A DNA stretch of 64,000 nucleotides from NCBI GenBank assembly GCA_035048815.1, contig JAUCBN010000004.1, positions 13,482,001-13,546,000 of the forward strand. The letters run 5' to 3'. The position numbers and the translations under genes are program-made. The DNA comes from Abelmoschus esculentus. Lineage: Eukaryota; Streptophyta; Magnoliopsida; Malvales; Malvaceae. Below the pieces are notes generated by a model. That model searched no databases, was not told the origin of the DNA, and worked only from the letters and a program-made list of their open reading frames with translations. This document shows, piece by piece, positions 9,150-20,772 of this stretch; position 1 is the stretch's first letter, and every line of letters starts with the position of its first letter.

Positions 9150-11245
9150 TGTAATATCCTAAACATAGCCTAGAAGTTAAGGACTAAATAAATTAAATTA
9201 GAGTTTAATAAAATTTTAATTTTAGTGACTAAATTGAGTAAATTTGAAAATTTGGGGACCAAATTGAAAAAGGACCAAAAAGTGAAAATTCAAAATAGGG
9301 GAGATTGCATGTAAATTTTAAGGAATTGGAGGCCTTGCACACATGGCAAGACCCCTCTTGGCCGGCCACCTCCTTGTCCCCCAACCAAAAATTTAGTTGA
9401 ATTAAAGAAAATGAGAAAATGGGGAAAAAAATGATTATATGACATGTGGGAGAGAGAAAAGTCAAATTTGTCATCCTCCTCCCCCATTCTCTCTTCTCTT
9501 GGCCGGCCATGGAAGCTCTTAAAGAGAAAAAAAAAGTTTGCTTGCTTGCATGTGATGTTTTAAGGAAGATTTTGAAGGTTTGAAGCAAGATTTTTGATTA
9601 GGGAGGTCAAATAAGCAAGGTAAGATGTTTTTCTTCTTCTAAGCTCAATTAAAAATGAAGTTGAAGGTTGTTAACTTGAAATCCATGGCTGGAAATTCAA
9701 TATTATGTTCTTGGTTAACTTATTTTTAAGTTAGAAGTTAAATGCATGTTGCTGGAAATTCATGTTATTACAATTGTTGAGTTTTTGAGCTTAAGGACTA
9801 AGTTGCATGGATTTGGAAAGTTATAGGGACTGTATTATGGTTAAATTTATGAAGGATTTTGATGTTAGGATGATTAAAATGGTCTTATGTGGACTGATTT
9901 GAAGTAAAATGAAGCATGAGAAAGTTTGGTAGTGAATTAAGTGATAAATGTGATTTTTGGGACTGTTTTGTAAGAATTGAGAAATTAGTGGACTTAATTA
10001 TTTTTGTTGAATCTGGAAATTCAATATTGAATTCATAAGATGATGTTTTAAGAGTGTGGAAATTAAATTATAGGTGCTTTGGTTAAAAAGATGAAGAAAA
10101 GGAAGTGTTAGAATTGGTAAAGTTTTTTTGGACTAGCTTCTAAGTGATATTTTAGTAGCTTCATGGATTGAGCTGAAAACTCTATTTAAATGCAAAATTA
10201 AAAATGTTGGTATAGGTAAAATGTGCTTGAAATTGAGCTTACTAAAGTTTACAAGTATTGGATGAGTTAAATTGGTGATAAGGTTGATGAATTTTGAGTT
10301 GAAAGTGATGTAGGTGAAATCTGTCAAGAATAGGCCCTGTTCTGGACAGTCACTTCAAAAAATTCCATAGAATAATGTACAAGGAATTTGGGGCTGGGAT
10401 TGAACAGTATATAACTTGGATGAGTCTACTTTAATTAGAAAAAAACCTCACCTCGTTTGCCCTTGTAAATTAGGAGATATAAGAGAAACAAAAAGATTGG
10501 TCCAGACTGTCCCGAAACAGCACTACTGTGTCCTTAAATTGAAAACTGGTATCGATTGGTTCGTAGGAAAAATTCAAGCTTTATATGGTTCAAAAGATGA
10601 TTTCGTTAGCTTTCCAACGAGGTAAAGTGGGCAATTTTTGGACATGTGGATCAAGAGATAAAAATAGTTTAGTGAACATTGTACAATCTGTCCAGGAGTA
10701 TAACGTTACTGTTTTGGTGGTTTTAGAGTTGTTAATTATGATATGTGTAGTTCGAATGTATTTTGATGATATGTATATGCTTTTGTGTGTTTTAGAGGCT
10801 TCTAAAGAATTGGATAGTGAGGAAGAGCTGAGGCAAGAGCTTGCCAAAAGAAGGAGCAAGGGGCCAATCATCCATAATCCTTAGGAGTTTTGCTTGGATT
10901 GTTTGTGAGTGTGACCTTCCTTGGGGTTGGGACTAGGTCCTAACCCAATTCTGATTTTTGATTATTTATGATTAAACCGGTATGAAATATGACTTAATAC
11001 CAACTTGGCTAATCTTTAAGGGGAGAGTGAAATGTTATGAGAACTTGTTTGTTGCCATGTTATTTGATAGCATGTTGATTGATCTTGATAATTACCCCTA
11101 ATAATAGGAAAAAGTTTTAAATTACCCCTAAAATCGGTACTGTTAAGTTAAGTTAAGTTGGTAAACCTTTGCCCGGGCCGGGTTATCGGAGTGCTCGAGG
11201 ATCGGTGACGCCCCTTTCCTACCGGCCCGGGGTGGGGGTGTCACA
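9150..11245 (+). repeat. 3' LTR of element A, internally deleted (2096 bp)
   Basis: Starts TGTAATATCC and ends GGTGTCACA. Compared with the 5' LTR it lacks the equivalent of 2849-4122 (1274 bp), replaced by 14 bp at 11083-11096. The missing part includes the GGCGACAG words and the short repeat tract. The same deletion with the same filler is present in the solo LTR at 30665-32760, so it predates duplication of the block. Confidence 0.94.
11083..11096 (+). other. Filler DNA at LTR deletion junction
   Basis: The 14 bases replacing the deleted LTR segment can be explained by two templates. ATCTTGATAATT (11082-11093) is identical to a word in the flanking satellite monomer (for example 78-89). 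AATTACCCCTAA (11090-11101) is identical to LTR sequence about 30 bp downstream (11120-11131). The patches overlap by AATT, and the last joins the LTR through CCTAA. This fits microhomology repair with template switching. Confidence 0.7.
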
Positions 11246-11250
11246 AAAAA
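11246..11250. repeat. Target site duplication AAAAA, right copy (element A)
   Basis: Matches 911-915. The satellite resumes with TTTGAGATTAATC, the phase expected from the left flank. Confidence 0.93.
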
Positions 11251-14198
11251 TTTGAGATTAATCTTGATAATTTTGTTCAAAAGCCCATAATTAACTATTT
11301 GAACTCATAAAATTTGATTTAATATCATATGGTTGTCGTTTTATTGGGATTAAAACGTGCTTCTCTAAAGGGGCCTGACAGAGAATCCGTTTGAATTTTA
11401 ACCGAGTAAAAAGCTTCAAACTTGAGATTAATCTGTATAATTTTGTTCAAAAGCCCATATTTAAATATTTGAACTCATAAAATTTCATTTAATAACATTT
11501 TTTGTCATTTTGCCAGGATTAAAACGTGCTTGTCTAAAGGGGCCTTACAGAGAATCCGTTTGAATTTTAACCGAGTAAAAAGCTAAAAATTTGAGATTAA
11601 TCTTGATAATTTTGTTCAAAAGCCCATAATTAACTATTTGAACTCATAAAATTTGATTTCATATCATATGGTTGTCGTTTTATTGGGATTAAAACGTGCT
11701 TGTCTAAAGGGCCTTACAGAGAATCCGTTCGAATTTTAACCGAGTAAAAAGCTACAAATTTGAGATTAATCTATATAATTTTGTTCAAAAGCCCATAATT
11801 AACTATTTGAACTCATAAAATTTGATTTAATAACATATGGTTGTCGTTTTATTGGAATTAAAATGTGTTTGTCTAAATGGGCTTTATAGAGAATTCATTC
11901 AATTTTAACCGAGTAAAAAGATAAAAAATTGAGATTAATCTGTATAATTTTGTTCAAACTCCCATAATTAACTTTTTGAACTCATAAAATTTGATTTAAT
12001 AACATTTGGTTGTCGTTTTGTTGGGATTAAAACGTGCCTGTCCAAATGGAACTTATAGAGAATCCGTTTGAATTTTAACCGAGCAAAAAGTTAAAAAATT
12101 GAGATTAATCTGTTTAATTTTGTTCAAAAGCCCATAATTAACTATTTGAACTCATAAAATTTGATTTAATAACATTTGTTATCATTTTGCCGGGATTAAA
12201 GCGTGCTTGTCTAAAGGGGCCTTACAGAGAATCCGTTCGAATTTTAACCGAGTAAAATGCTAAAAATTTGAGATTAATCTTGATAATTTTGTTCAAAAGC
12301 CCATAATTAAATATTTGAACTCATAAAATTTGATTTAATATCATATGGTTGTCGTTTTATTGGGATTAAAACGTGCTTCTCTTAAGGGGCCTTACAGAGA
12401 ATCCGTTCGAATTTTAACCGAGTAAAAAGCTACAAACTTGAGATTAATCTGTATAATTTTGTTCAAAAGCCCATATTTAACTATTTGAACTCATAAAATT
12501 TGATTTAATAACATCTTTTGTCATTTTACCGGGATTAAAACGTGCTTGTCTAAAGGGGCCTTACAGAGAATCCGTTTGAATTTTAACCGAGAAAAAAACT
12601 ACAAATTTGAGATTAATCTGTATAATTTTGTTCAAAAGCCCATAATTAACTATTTGAACTCATAAAATTTGATTTAATAACATTTTTTTTCATTTTATCG
12701 GGATTAAAACGTGCTTGTCTAAAGGGGCCTTACAGAGAATCCGTTCGAATTTTAACCGAGTAAAAAGCTACAAATTTGAGATTAATCTATATAATTTTGT
12801 TCAAAAGCCCATAATTAACTATTTGAACTCATAAAATTTGATTTAATAACATATGGTTGTCGTTTTATTGGAATTAAAATGTGTTTGTCTAAATGGGCTT
12901 TATAGAGAATTCATTCAATTTTAACCGAGTAAAAAGATAAAAAATTGAGATTAATCTGTATAATTTTGTTCAAACTCCCATAATTAACTTTTTGAACTCA
13001 TAAAATTTGATTTAATAACATTTGGTTATCGTTTTTTTGGGATTAAAACGTGCCTGTCCAAATGGGACTTATATAGAATCCGTTCGAATTTTAACCGAGC
13101 AAAAAGTTAAAAATTTGAGATTAATCTGTATAATTTTGCTCAAAAGCCCATAATTAACTATTTGAACTCATAAAATTTGATTTAATAACATTTGTTATCA
13201 TTTTGCCGGGATTAAAGCGTGCTTCTCTAAAGGGGCCTTACAGAGAATCCGTTCTAATTTTAACCGAGTAAAAAGCTAAAAATTTGAGATTAATCTTGAT
13301 AATTTTGTTCAAAAGCCCATAATTAACTATTTGAACTCATAAAATTTGATTTAATATCATATGGTTGTCGTTTTATTGGGATTAAAACGTGCTTGTCTAA
13401 AGGGGCCTTACAGAGAATCCGTTCGAATTTTAACCGAGTAAAAAGCTACAAATTTGAGATTAATCTGTATAATTTTGTTCAAAATCCCATAATTAACTAT
13501 TTGAACTCATAAAATTTGATTTAATAACATTTTTTTTCATTTTATCGGGATTAAAACGTGCTTGTCTAAAGGGGCCTTACAGAGAATCCGTTCGAATTTT
13601 AACCGAGTAAAAAGCTACAAATTTGAGATTAATCTATATAATTTTGTTCAAAAGCCCATAATTAACTATTTGAACTCATAAAATTTGATTTAATAACATA
13701 TGGTTGTCGTTTTATTGGAATTAAAATGTGTTTGTCTAAATGGGCTTTATAGAGAATTCATTCAATTTTAACCGAGTAAAAAGATAAAAAATTGAGATTA
13801 ATCTGTATAATTTTGTTCAAACTCCCATAATTAACTTTTTGAGCTCATAAAATTTGATTTAATAACATTTGGTTGTCGTTTTGTTGGGATTAAAACGTGC
13901 CTGTCCAAATGGAACTTATAGAGAATCCGTTTGAATTTTAACCGAGCAAAAAGTTAAAAAATTGAGATTAATCTGTTTAATTTTGTTCAAAAGCCCATAA
14001 TTAACTATTTGAACTCATAAAATTTGATTTAATAACATTTGTTATCATTTTGCCGGGATTAAAGCGTGCTTGTCTAAAGGGGCCTTACAGAGAATCCGTT
14101 CGAATTTTAACCGAGTAAAATGCTAAAAATTTGAGATTAATCTTGATAATTTTGTTCAAAAGCCCATAATTAAATATTTGAACTCATAAAATTTGATT

Positions 14199-14203
14199 TA
14201 ATA
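14199..14203. repeat. Target site duplication TAATA, left copy (element B)
   Basis: Identical to 25653-25657 after the 3' LTR. Removing the element and one copy restores TTTAATATCATATGG, the normal satellite word. Confidence 0.93.
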
Positions 14204-17200
14204 TGTAATATCCTAAACATAGCCTAAAAGTTAAGGACTAAATAAATTAAATTAGAGTTTAATAAAATTCAAAATTTAGTGACTAAATTGAATAAATTTG
14301 AAAATTAGGGACCAAATTGAAAAAGGACCAAAAAGTGAAAATTCAAAAGGGGAGAGTTTGCATGTAAATTTTAAGAAGTTGGAGGCCTTGCACACTTGGC
14401 AAGAGCCCCCTTGGCCGGCCACCTCTTGTCTCCCCAATAGAAAATTTTGTTGAATTAAAGAAAATGAGAAAATGGGGGAAATGATGATATGTGTCATAGT
14501 GGGAGAGAGAAGATGGTATTTGTCATCTTCTTCACTCATCCTTCACCTCTTGGCCGGCCATGGGAGAGAACTTAGAGAGAAAATCTTTGCTTGCCTTGCA
14601 TGTGGTATTTTAAGGGAGATTTTGAAGGTTTGAAGCAAGATTTTTGATTAGGGAGGCCAAATAAGCAAGGTAAGATGTTTTTCTTCTTCTAAGCTCAATT
14701 AAAAATGTGTTTGAAGGTTGTTAGCTTGAAATCCATGGCTGGAAATTCAATATAATGTTCTTAGTTAGCTTGTTTTTAAGTTAGAAGTTAAATGCATGCT
14801 GCTGGAAATTCATGTTGTTACATTTGTTGAATTTTTGAGCTTAAGGACTAAGTTGCATGGATTTGGAAAGTTGTAGGGACTGTTTTGTGGATAAATGTAT
14901 AAAGGATTTTGATGTTAGGATGCTGAAAATGGTCTTATATGGACTGATTTGAAGTAAAATGAAGCATGAGAAAGTTTGGTAGTGAATTAAGTGATAAATG
15001 TGATTTTTGGGACTGTTTTGTAAGAATTGAAAAATCAGTGGACTTAATTATTTTTGTTGAATCTGGAAATTCAGTATGTAATTCATAGGATAATGTTTTA
15101 AGAATGTGGAAATTAAATTATAGGTGATTTGGTTGAAAAGATGAAAAAAAGGAAGTGTTAGAATTGGTCAAGTGTTTTGGACTAACTTCTAAGTGAGATT
15201 TTAGTAGCTTCATGGATTGAGCTGAAAACTCTTTTTAGATGCAAAATTAAAAATGTTGGTATAGGTAAAATATGCTTGAAATTGAGTCTACTAAAGTTTA
15301 CAAGTAGTGGATGAGTTGAATTGGTGATAAGGTTGATGAATTTTGAGCTAGAAGTGATGTAGGTGAAATCTGTCCAGTATAGGCCTGTTCTGGACAGTCA
15401 CTTTGAAAAATTCCCTAGAATAATGTACAAGGAATTTGGGGTTGGGATTGAACAGTCTATAACTTGGATGAGTCTACTTTAATTAGAAAAAAACCTCACC
15501 TCGTTTGCCCTTGTAAATTAGGAGATATAAGAGAAACAAAAAGATTGGTCCAGACTGTTCCGAAACAGCACTGCTGTGTCCTTAAATTGAAAACTGGTAT
15601 CGATTGGTTCGTAGGAAAAATGCAAGCTTTATATGGTTCAAAAGATGGTTTCGTTAGCTTTCCAACGAGGTAAAGTGGGCAATTTTTGGACATGTGGATC
15701 AAGAGATAAAAATAGTTTAGTGAACATTGTACAATCTGTCCAGGAGTATAACGTTACTGTTTTGGTGGTTTTAGAGTGGTTAATTATGATATGGGTAGTT
15801 CGAATGTATTTTGATGATGTGTATATGCTTTTGTGTGTTTTAGAGGCTTCTAAAGAATTGGATAGTGAGGAAGAGCTGAGGCAAGAGCTTGCCAAAAGAA
15901 GGAGCAAGGGGCCAATCATCCACAATCCTTAGGAGTTTGCTTGGATTGTTTGTGAGTGTGACCTTCCTTGGGGTTGGGACTAGGTCCTAACCCAATTCTG
16001 ATTTTTGATTATTTATGATTAAACCGGTATGAAATATGACTTAATACCAACTTGGCTAATCTCTAAGGGGAGAGTGAAATGCTATGAAAACTTGTTTGTT
16101 GCCATGTTATTTGTTAGCATGTTGATTGAATATATGTATTGCTTATTAAGTAATTGTTTTGGTTTGTTCATACCCATGCATTGCATATGCCGAGGTATGA
16201 ATGGCATGCTTAAGCTTGGGATGCAAGGTACGTGTACATGCATTTGTTCCATGCAATTAAAGTCTGATTTTAAATGTGCTTGGCATGTTTAATGTAATGT
16301 ATGTGAAATGACATGAAATGAATTCTTATGAGCCTAGGCACAATGGCCTAAGAGGCTTGGTCTATAAGGACCGTGTTATTGAAATGATATTGAATATTGG
16401 ATTGATATGCTTAAATTGATAATCGACAACCTTGGTAGCTAGTTAGTCAGATAGGAGGGCATGCCTTAGAATCTAGAGCTCATTGTATCGGGTAGGACTT
16501 CGGTCCGGGGCAATTGGCCCTTATTGGCGACAGACGGAGGGTACGTTTTTGGTCATTGGCGACAGTAGGAGGGTTTGACCAGCACTATAGGTGCATATTA
16601 TGGCGACAGTTGGTTGGAGATTCGATTATCTTCTAGCTAAATACCAAGGTGGTTGTAATGATTTAATTAACTTGAATTTAAATTGCACTACAATTGTTAG
16701 TTAAATACAAGCATGATTACTGGTTATGAAAATGCAATTGTTATTGGCATTTTACTTATTGGATTGTCATATATTGAACCTTGGATTGTTATATGTATTT
16801 GGATTGGTATATATTGAATATTGGATTGTTACATGTATTTAGATTATTGTACATTAAATATTGGATTGTCTTGGATTGTTTTGATTCTTTGTTTTTGTTA
16901 CCTCACTAAGTACCTTATGTACTTACCCCCGGTCCCTTCGCTCTTCCCAAACATTTCAGGTTGATCGATTTATAGCTCGGTCTCGGATTTCCATCGTTCG
17001 GATCAGCAGCAGCACAAGCCAAGTATGATCTTTTTGTATCTCCTAGGGGTGGCTAGTCTTGTTTAGTTAGACCATGCATTTTGATTACTTAGACGGTTTG
17101 TATATAGTAAATCATTTTGGTAGCTTCGGGCTTAAACTTGTATAACTTAAGAATGATGTTACATTTGATACGTTTAATATGTGTGTATATTTGTAATGGA

Positions 17201-17488
17201 TTGCATGTTATGGAATGGAAAGGAACGAACTATTAATATTGTTATATGGAATGGATAAATGAATTATCGAACTATTGAATGAACAATAGGCTTCGGGAAT
17301 GTTTAGTAACGAATATAAGTTGCTAAGTAGTTTAAAGACCTAGTAATAGGAAAAAGTTTTAAATTACCCCTAAAATCGGTATTGTTAAGTTAAGTTAAGT
17401 TGGTAAAACGCCTGCCCGGGCCGGGTTATCAGAGTGCTCGTGGATCGGTGACGCCCCTTTCCTACCGGCCCGGGGTGGGGGTGTCACA
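14204..17488 (+). repeat. 5' LTR of element B (3285 bp)
   Basis: Aligns end to end with 22368-25652 at offset 8164. Contains the donor-like GCAAGGTAAG (GT at 14670), a TCTATAA word at 15456-15462 in place of A's TATATAA, the GGCGACAG triplet, and a shortened ATTGGATTGT-type repeat tract at about 16760-16884. Confidence 0.95.
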
Positions 17489-17494
17489 CTTGTT

Positions 17495-17506
17495 TGGTAT
17501 CAGAGC
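17495..17506 (+). other. Primer binding site of element B, initiator tRNA-Met type
   Basis: TGGTATCAGAGC six bases after the 5' LTR end, identical in sequence and spacing to element A. Confidence 0.92.
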
Positions 17507-17617
17507 GTTCAGGTTAGGATTCTAGGACTAAAACCGAGTCCGCATGCATCATATAGGACCGAACTATGCCACCTAGGAGTTATATACAATAATATGCTTG
17601 TGCTTGCTCGATCTAAA

Positions 17618-17646
17618 CTCTTTCTTGTTTGTTTGTCAATTGTAGA
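17618..17646 (+). other. Candidate 3' splice site directly before gag ATG (element B)
   Basis: T-rich tract followed by TTGTAG ending at 17645, then A and the gag ATG at 17647. Same arrangement as in element A, but the upstream branch-like word is CTAAA rather than CTAAT. Function is inferred from the motif only. Confidence 0.38.
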
Positions 17647-20600
17647 ATGTCCGATTCGAGGTTGGCGGTAGATGACCCGAATCCCGCAGCCTCTTCGACC
17701 GACGGAGATAGTGTGGAGATGGGTCAGAACCCTCCGCAACAAGGTCCACCTCCTCCGCCCCCTGTTGCTCCTCAACCGGGAATTCCGGCAGTTCAGAACG
17801 TTCAGCAGGAATGTCTCCTTAGCATGAAGGAGATGTTCGATCAGCTTCTAGTGAATCTGAAGCAGAATCAGCAAGATGCTCCTGCCCCTGATGCACCCGG
17901 TTGTGCTCCGATAGATAAGCTTGCCCGGTATCGAGCTTATACATTTGCGGGTGTTAGTGAGGAGAAACCAGAGGATGCAGAGTATTGGTTAGAACGTACT
18001 ACTCAGATTCTGACCAAGCAGCTCCACTGTTCCGACGAGCACAAGTTAGAGTGTGCCATAGCCCTATTGGCCGATGAAGCTCTGAGTTGGTGGGAAACCA
18101 CTACATTGACTGCCCCGACGGGAACTGTTACATGGAAGTTCTTCGTCGAGGAATTTAAGAAGAAATATATCAGTGAACAATATCTAGCCGAGCGCCGAAA
18201 GAAGTTCTTGTATCTGAAACAAGCCAACCGGCCAATCGAGCAGTATGTGGCCGATTTCTGCAAATATTGTAAGTATGGCTCCGAGTACATTAAGACCGAG
18301 GAAGAAAAATGTCGGAAATTCACTGATGGTCTTAACGATGAGTTGAGCCCAATGTTCACGGCCCTTGGAATTACCGACTTCCAGAACTTGGTGAATCGGG
18401 CCATTGCGACAGAGGCAAAAATGAAAGCTTCCGAGAACCGCAAGGGTGGTAGTTCTTGGAAAGACAAACGAGCCAGAACCGATGATAGGCCTCAGTGGAA
18501 GAACAAGAAGTCAAAACAGACCAAGGAGTCTACTTCTGGCTATACCTCTGTTCAGAGAGATGGATACATACCGAAGCCTCAGGCAGTATCTAGGCACACA
18601 GCCCCGGTCATTTCTGTGGATAGCACGGGGAATTCTAACAGAGGCACTCAGTATCCTGCCTACAAGTTCTGCCAGAAACATCATCCGGGTCAGTGTAGGA
18701 CTCAGCAGAATCTGTGCTACTTGTGCGGAGCTTCCGATCACTATATCAGGAACTGTCCTCAGAATCCCAACAAAGTTCCTGCTAAAGCTTCTGCTATGGA
18801 CAGTGCTTCTCCGTATGCCAGAAACAAAGGTTCCAGACAGGCTCAATCTGGTAGTCAAGGAAAGAATAAGGGCCAGCCTTCCAGTGCCACACACCAGGAA
18901 TCTCGGGCTCCTGCACGGATCTACCACATCAAGGGAAAGGACGATGAGGAATCTCCGGATGTAATCGCAGGTATGATCGAATTAAATTCGAGTCCTGCAT
19001 ATGCTTTGATTGATTCTGGGTCTACTCATTCTTTTATTTGCTCTGCTATGGTTGCAAAAGCAAGTCTGAAACCTGAGGTAGTCACTAGGGGTCTTGTAGT
19101 GTCAAACCCTATAGGAGGTTTATTGAATATTAATCTTGTTTGTAAGAGCTCCCCTGTTATAATTCGAAATGTCCCTTTTCGGGTTAACTTGTTTGTGCTA
19201 CCGACATGTGAGTTTGACTTAGTACTGGGCTTAGACTGGTTGGTTAAGCATGAGGCTTGGATTGATTGCCAAAATCGGAGACTCTACCTTCGGGGTTTGG
19301 GTAAGGAGTCTATCTTACTCATTGACAAGAAACCGACGTCAGTGTTTGCTGCCATGGTATTACGAGATGAGTATGACTTCGGATTGCCTACTATTCCGGT
19401 TGTATCCGAGTTTATTGATGTTTTTCCCGAAGAACTCCCTGGTCTTCCTCCGAACAGGGAAGTGGAATTCGGAATTGAGGTCCAGCCTGGGACAAGTCCG
19501 GTGTCCATGACTCCCTATAGAATGGCACCGATAGAGTTGAAAGAGCTAAAGAAGCAACTCCAGGAACTGCAAGATAAGGGTTTAATTAGACCTAGCTCAT
19601 CTCCCTGGGGTTCTCCAGTCTTATTTGTGAAGAAGAAAGATGGCTCAATGAGACTTTGTGTTAATTATAGGCAGTTGAACAAAGTCACTATCAAGAATAA
19701 GTATCCTTTGCCTAGAATTGAAGACTTGTTTGATCAGCTTAAGGATGCTGCAGTGTTCTCAAAGATTGATTTGCGGTCAGGCTACTATCAGATGAAGATA
19801 AAGGATGAGGATGTGCCTAAGACAGCTTTCAGGACTCGATATGGTCATTTCGAGTTCCTTGTGATGCCATTCGGATTGACGAATGCTCCGGCTGCTTTCA
19901 TGGATCTCATGAACCGCATGTTCAAGCCTTATTTGGACAAGTTTGTTGTGGTTTTCATTGATGATATACTTGTCTACTCCCGGAATAAGGAGGAACATTC
20001 TGAGCATCTCCGAATTGTCTTGCAAACTCTCCGAGAACGCCAGTTGTTTGCAAAGTTCTCAAAGTGTGAGTTCTGGCTATCGGAAGTTTCATTCCTTGGC
20101 CATGTCATTTCGGCAGAGGGAATCAAAGTGGATGCGAGAAAGATACAAACCATTCTGGATTGGAGGCCTCCGAGGAATATCAGTGAGATCAGAAGTTTTC
20201 TCGGTTTGGCCGGATATTACAGGCGCTTCGTTAAGGGATTCTCGTCCATTGCTGCTCCCTTGACAAAGCTACTCCGAAAGGATGAGCCATTCGTTTGGTC
20301 AGAGAAACAACAGAGAAGCTTTGATCAGCTCAAGCAAACTCTTACTCATGCCCCTATTCTTATTCAGCCAGAATCAGGGAAGGAGTACACCGTGTATAGT
20401 GATGCATCACAGTTGGGATTAGGATGTGTCTTAATGCAAGAGGGGAAAGTGGTGGCATATGCCTCACGACAGTTGAAACCCCATGAGCTTAATTATCCCA
20501 CTCATGATCTTGAGCTAGCTGCAATTGTTTTTGCACTCAAAATCTGGAGGCATTATTTGTATGGTGAAAGGTGCTATTTGTTCACCGATCACAAAAGCCT

Positions 20601-20772
20601 CAAGTATCTTCTGACTCAGAAAGATCTTAACTTAAGACAAAGAAGATGGATGGAGCTATTAAAAGATTATGATCTTGTTATTGACTATCATCCCGGCAAG
20701 GCCAATGTGGTTGCGGATGCTCTTAGTCGTAAACCAACTCTGGGTAAGAAATTGAATCCCTTAGTAAATTGA
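17647..20772 (+). CDS. Element B gag-protease-RT-RNase H polyprotein (exon 1 plus unspliced tail)
   Basis: ATG 17647 was chosen because it is shared with element A and follows the acceptor-like site; an in-frame ATG at 17629 adds six unlikely residues. Residues: proline-rich stretch 30-44, Gag core about 95-255, CCHC knuckle Cys357/Cys360/His365/Cys370, protease DSG 456-458, reverse transcriptase Asp708 and IDD 771-773, RNase H Asp919/Glu956/Asp981/Asp1024. No stops or frameshifts up to 20770-20772, inside the putative intron. Two changes stand out against A: Tyr339 replaces the first Cys of the upstream finger, and Asn673 replaces Asp in the conserved VDYRQLN motif. Both are single G-to-A changes. 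The catalytic triads are complete, but activity of this copy is not assured. A spliced product would leave this frame at 20743. Confidence 0.94.
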   Translation: MSDSRLAVDDPNPAASSTDGDSVEMGQNPPQQGPPPPPPVAPQPGIPAVQNVQQECLLSMKEMFDQLLVNLKQNQQDAPAPDAPGCAPIDKLARYRAYTFAGVSEEKPEDAEYWLERTTQILTKQLHCSDEHKLECAIALLADEALSWWETTTLTAPTGTVTWKFFVEEFKKKYISEQYLAERRKKFLYLKQANRPIEQYVADFCKYCKYGSEYIKTEEEKCRKFTDGLNDELSPMFTALGITDFQNLVNRAIATEAKMKASENRKGGSSWKDKRARTDDRPQWKNKKSKQTKESTSGYTSVQRDGYIPKPQAVSRHTAPVISVDSTGNSNRGTQYPAYKFCQKHHPGQCRTQQNLCYLCGASDHYIRNCPQNPNKVPAKASAMDSASPYARNKGSRQAQSGSQGKNKGQPSSATHQESRAPARIYHIKGKDDEESPDVIAGMIELNSSPAYALIDSGSTHSFICSAMVAKASLKPEVVTRGLVVSNPIGGLLNINLVCKSSPVIIRNVPFRVNLFVLPTCEFDLVLGLDWLVKHEAWIDCQNRRLYLRGLGKESILLIDKKPTSVFAAMVLRDEYDFGLPTIPVVSEFIDVFPEELPGLPPNREVEFGIEVQPGTSPVSMTPYRMAPIELKELKKQLQELQDKGLIRPSSSPWGSPVLFVKKKDGSMRLCVNYRQLNKVTIKNKYPLPRIEDLFDQLKDAAVFSKIDLRSGYYQMKIKDEDVPKTAFRTRYGHFEFLVMPFGLTNAPAAFMDLMNRMFKPYLDKFVVVFIDDILVYSRNKEEHSEHLRIVLQTLRERQLFAKFSKCEFWLSEVSFLGHVISAEGIKVDARKIQTILDWRPPRNISEIRSFLGLAGYYRRFVKGFSSIAAPLTKLLRKDEPFVWSEKQQRSFDQLKQTLTHAPILIQPESGKEYTVYSDASQLGLGCVLMQEGKVVAYASRQLKPHELNYPTHDLELAAIVFALKIWRHYLYGERCYLFTDHKSLKYLLTQKDLNLRQRRWMELLKDYDLVIDYHPGKANVVADALSRKPTLGKKLNPLVN

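Larger units (their letters stand above)
916..11245 (+). mobile_element. Ty3/gypsy chromovirus LTR retrotransposon, element A (Tekay/Del-like)
   Basis: A 10330-bp element on the plus strand with LTRs beginning TGTAATATCC and ending GGTGTCACA. Order: 5' LTR, primer binding site, gag, protease, reverse transcriptase, RNase H, intron-like gap, integrase, chromodomain, polypurine tract, 3' LTR. The integrase-last order and C-terminal chromodomain place it in the chromoviruses; the very long LTRs and terminal coding motif suggest the Tekay/Del clade (inference from memory). It carries a premature stop in integrase and a 1.27-kb deletion in its 3' LTR, so it is probably not autonomous. I see five substitutions between the alignable parts of its LTRs, so it is older than element B. 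Confidence 0.95.
11246..14203. repeat. Satellite array between elements A and B
   Basis: 2958 bp of about 169.4-bp monomers. It is collinear with 32761-35719 after the solo LTR, apart from scattered substitutions and one extra T in a T-run (near 34551 in the second copy). It contains the variant monomer with CCTGACAGAG and AATTTCATTTAAT near 11375-11490. No gene seen. Confidence 0.94.

Noticed and set aside
11246..14203. Hidden genes or small RNAs in satellite stretches
   Set aside because: All gaps over 300 bp outside the LTR elements resolve into satellite monomers. No open frame of note, tRNA or rRNA signature is present.
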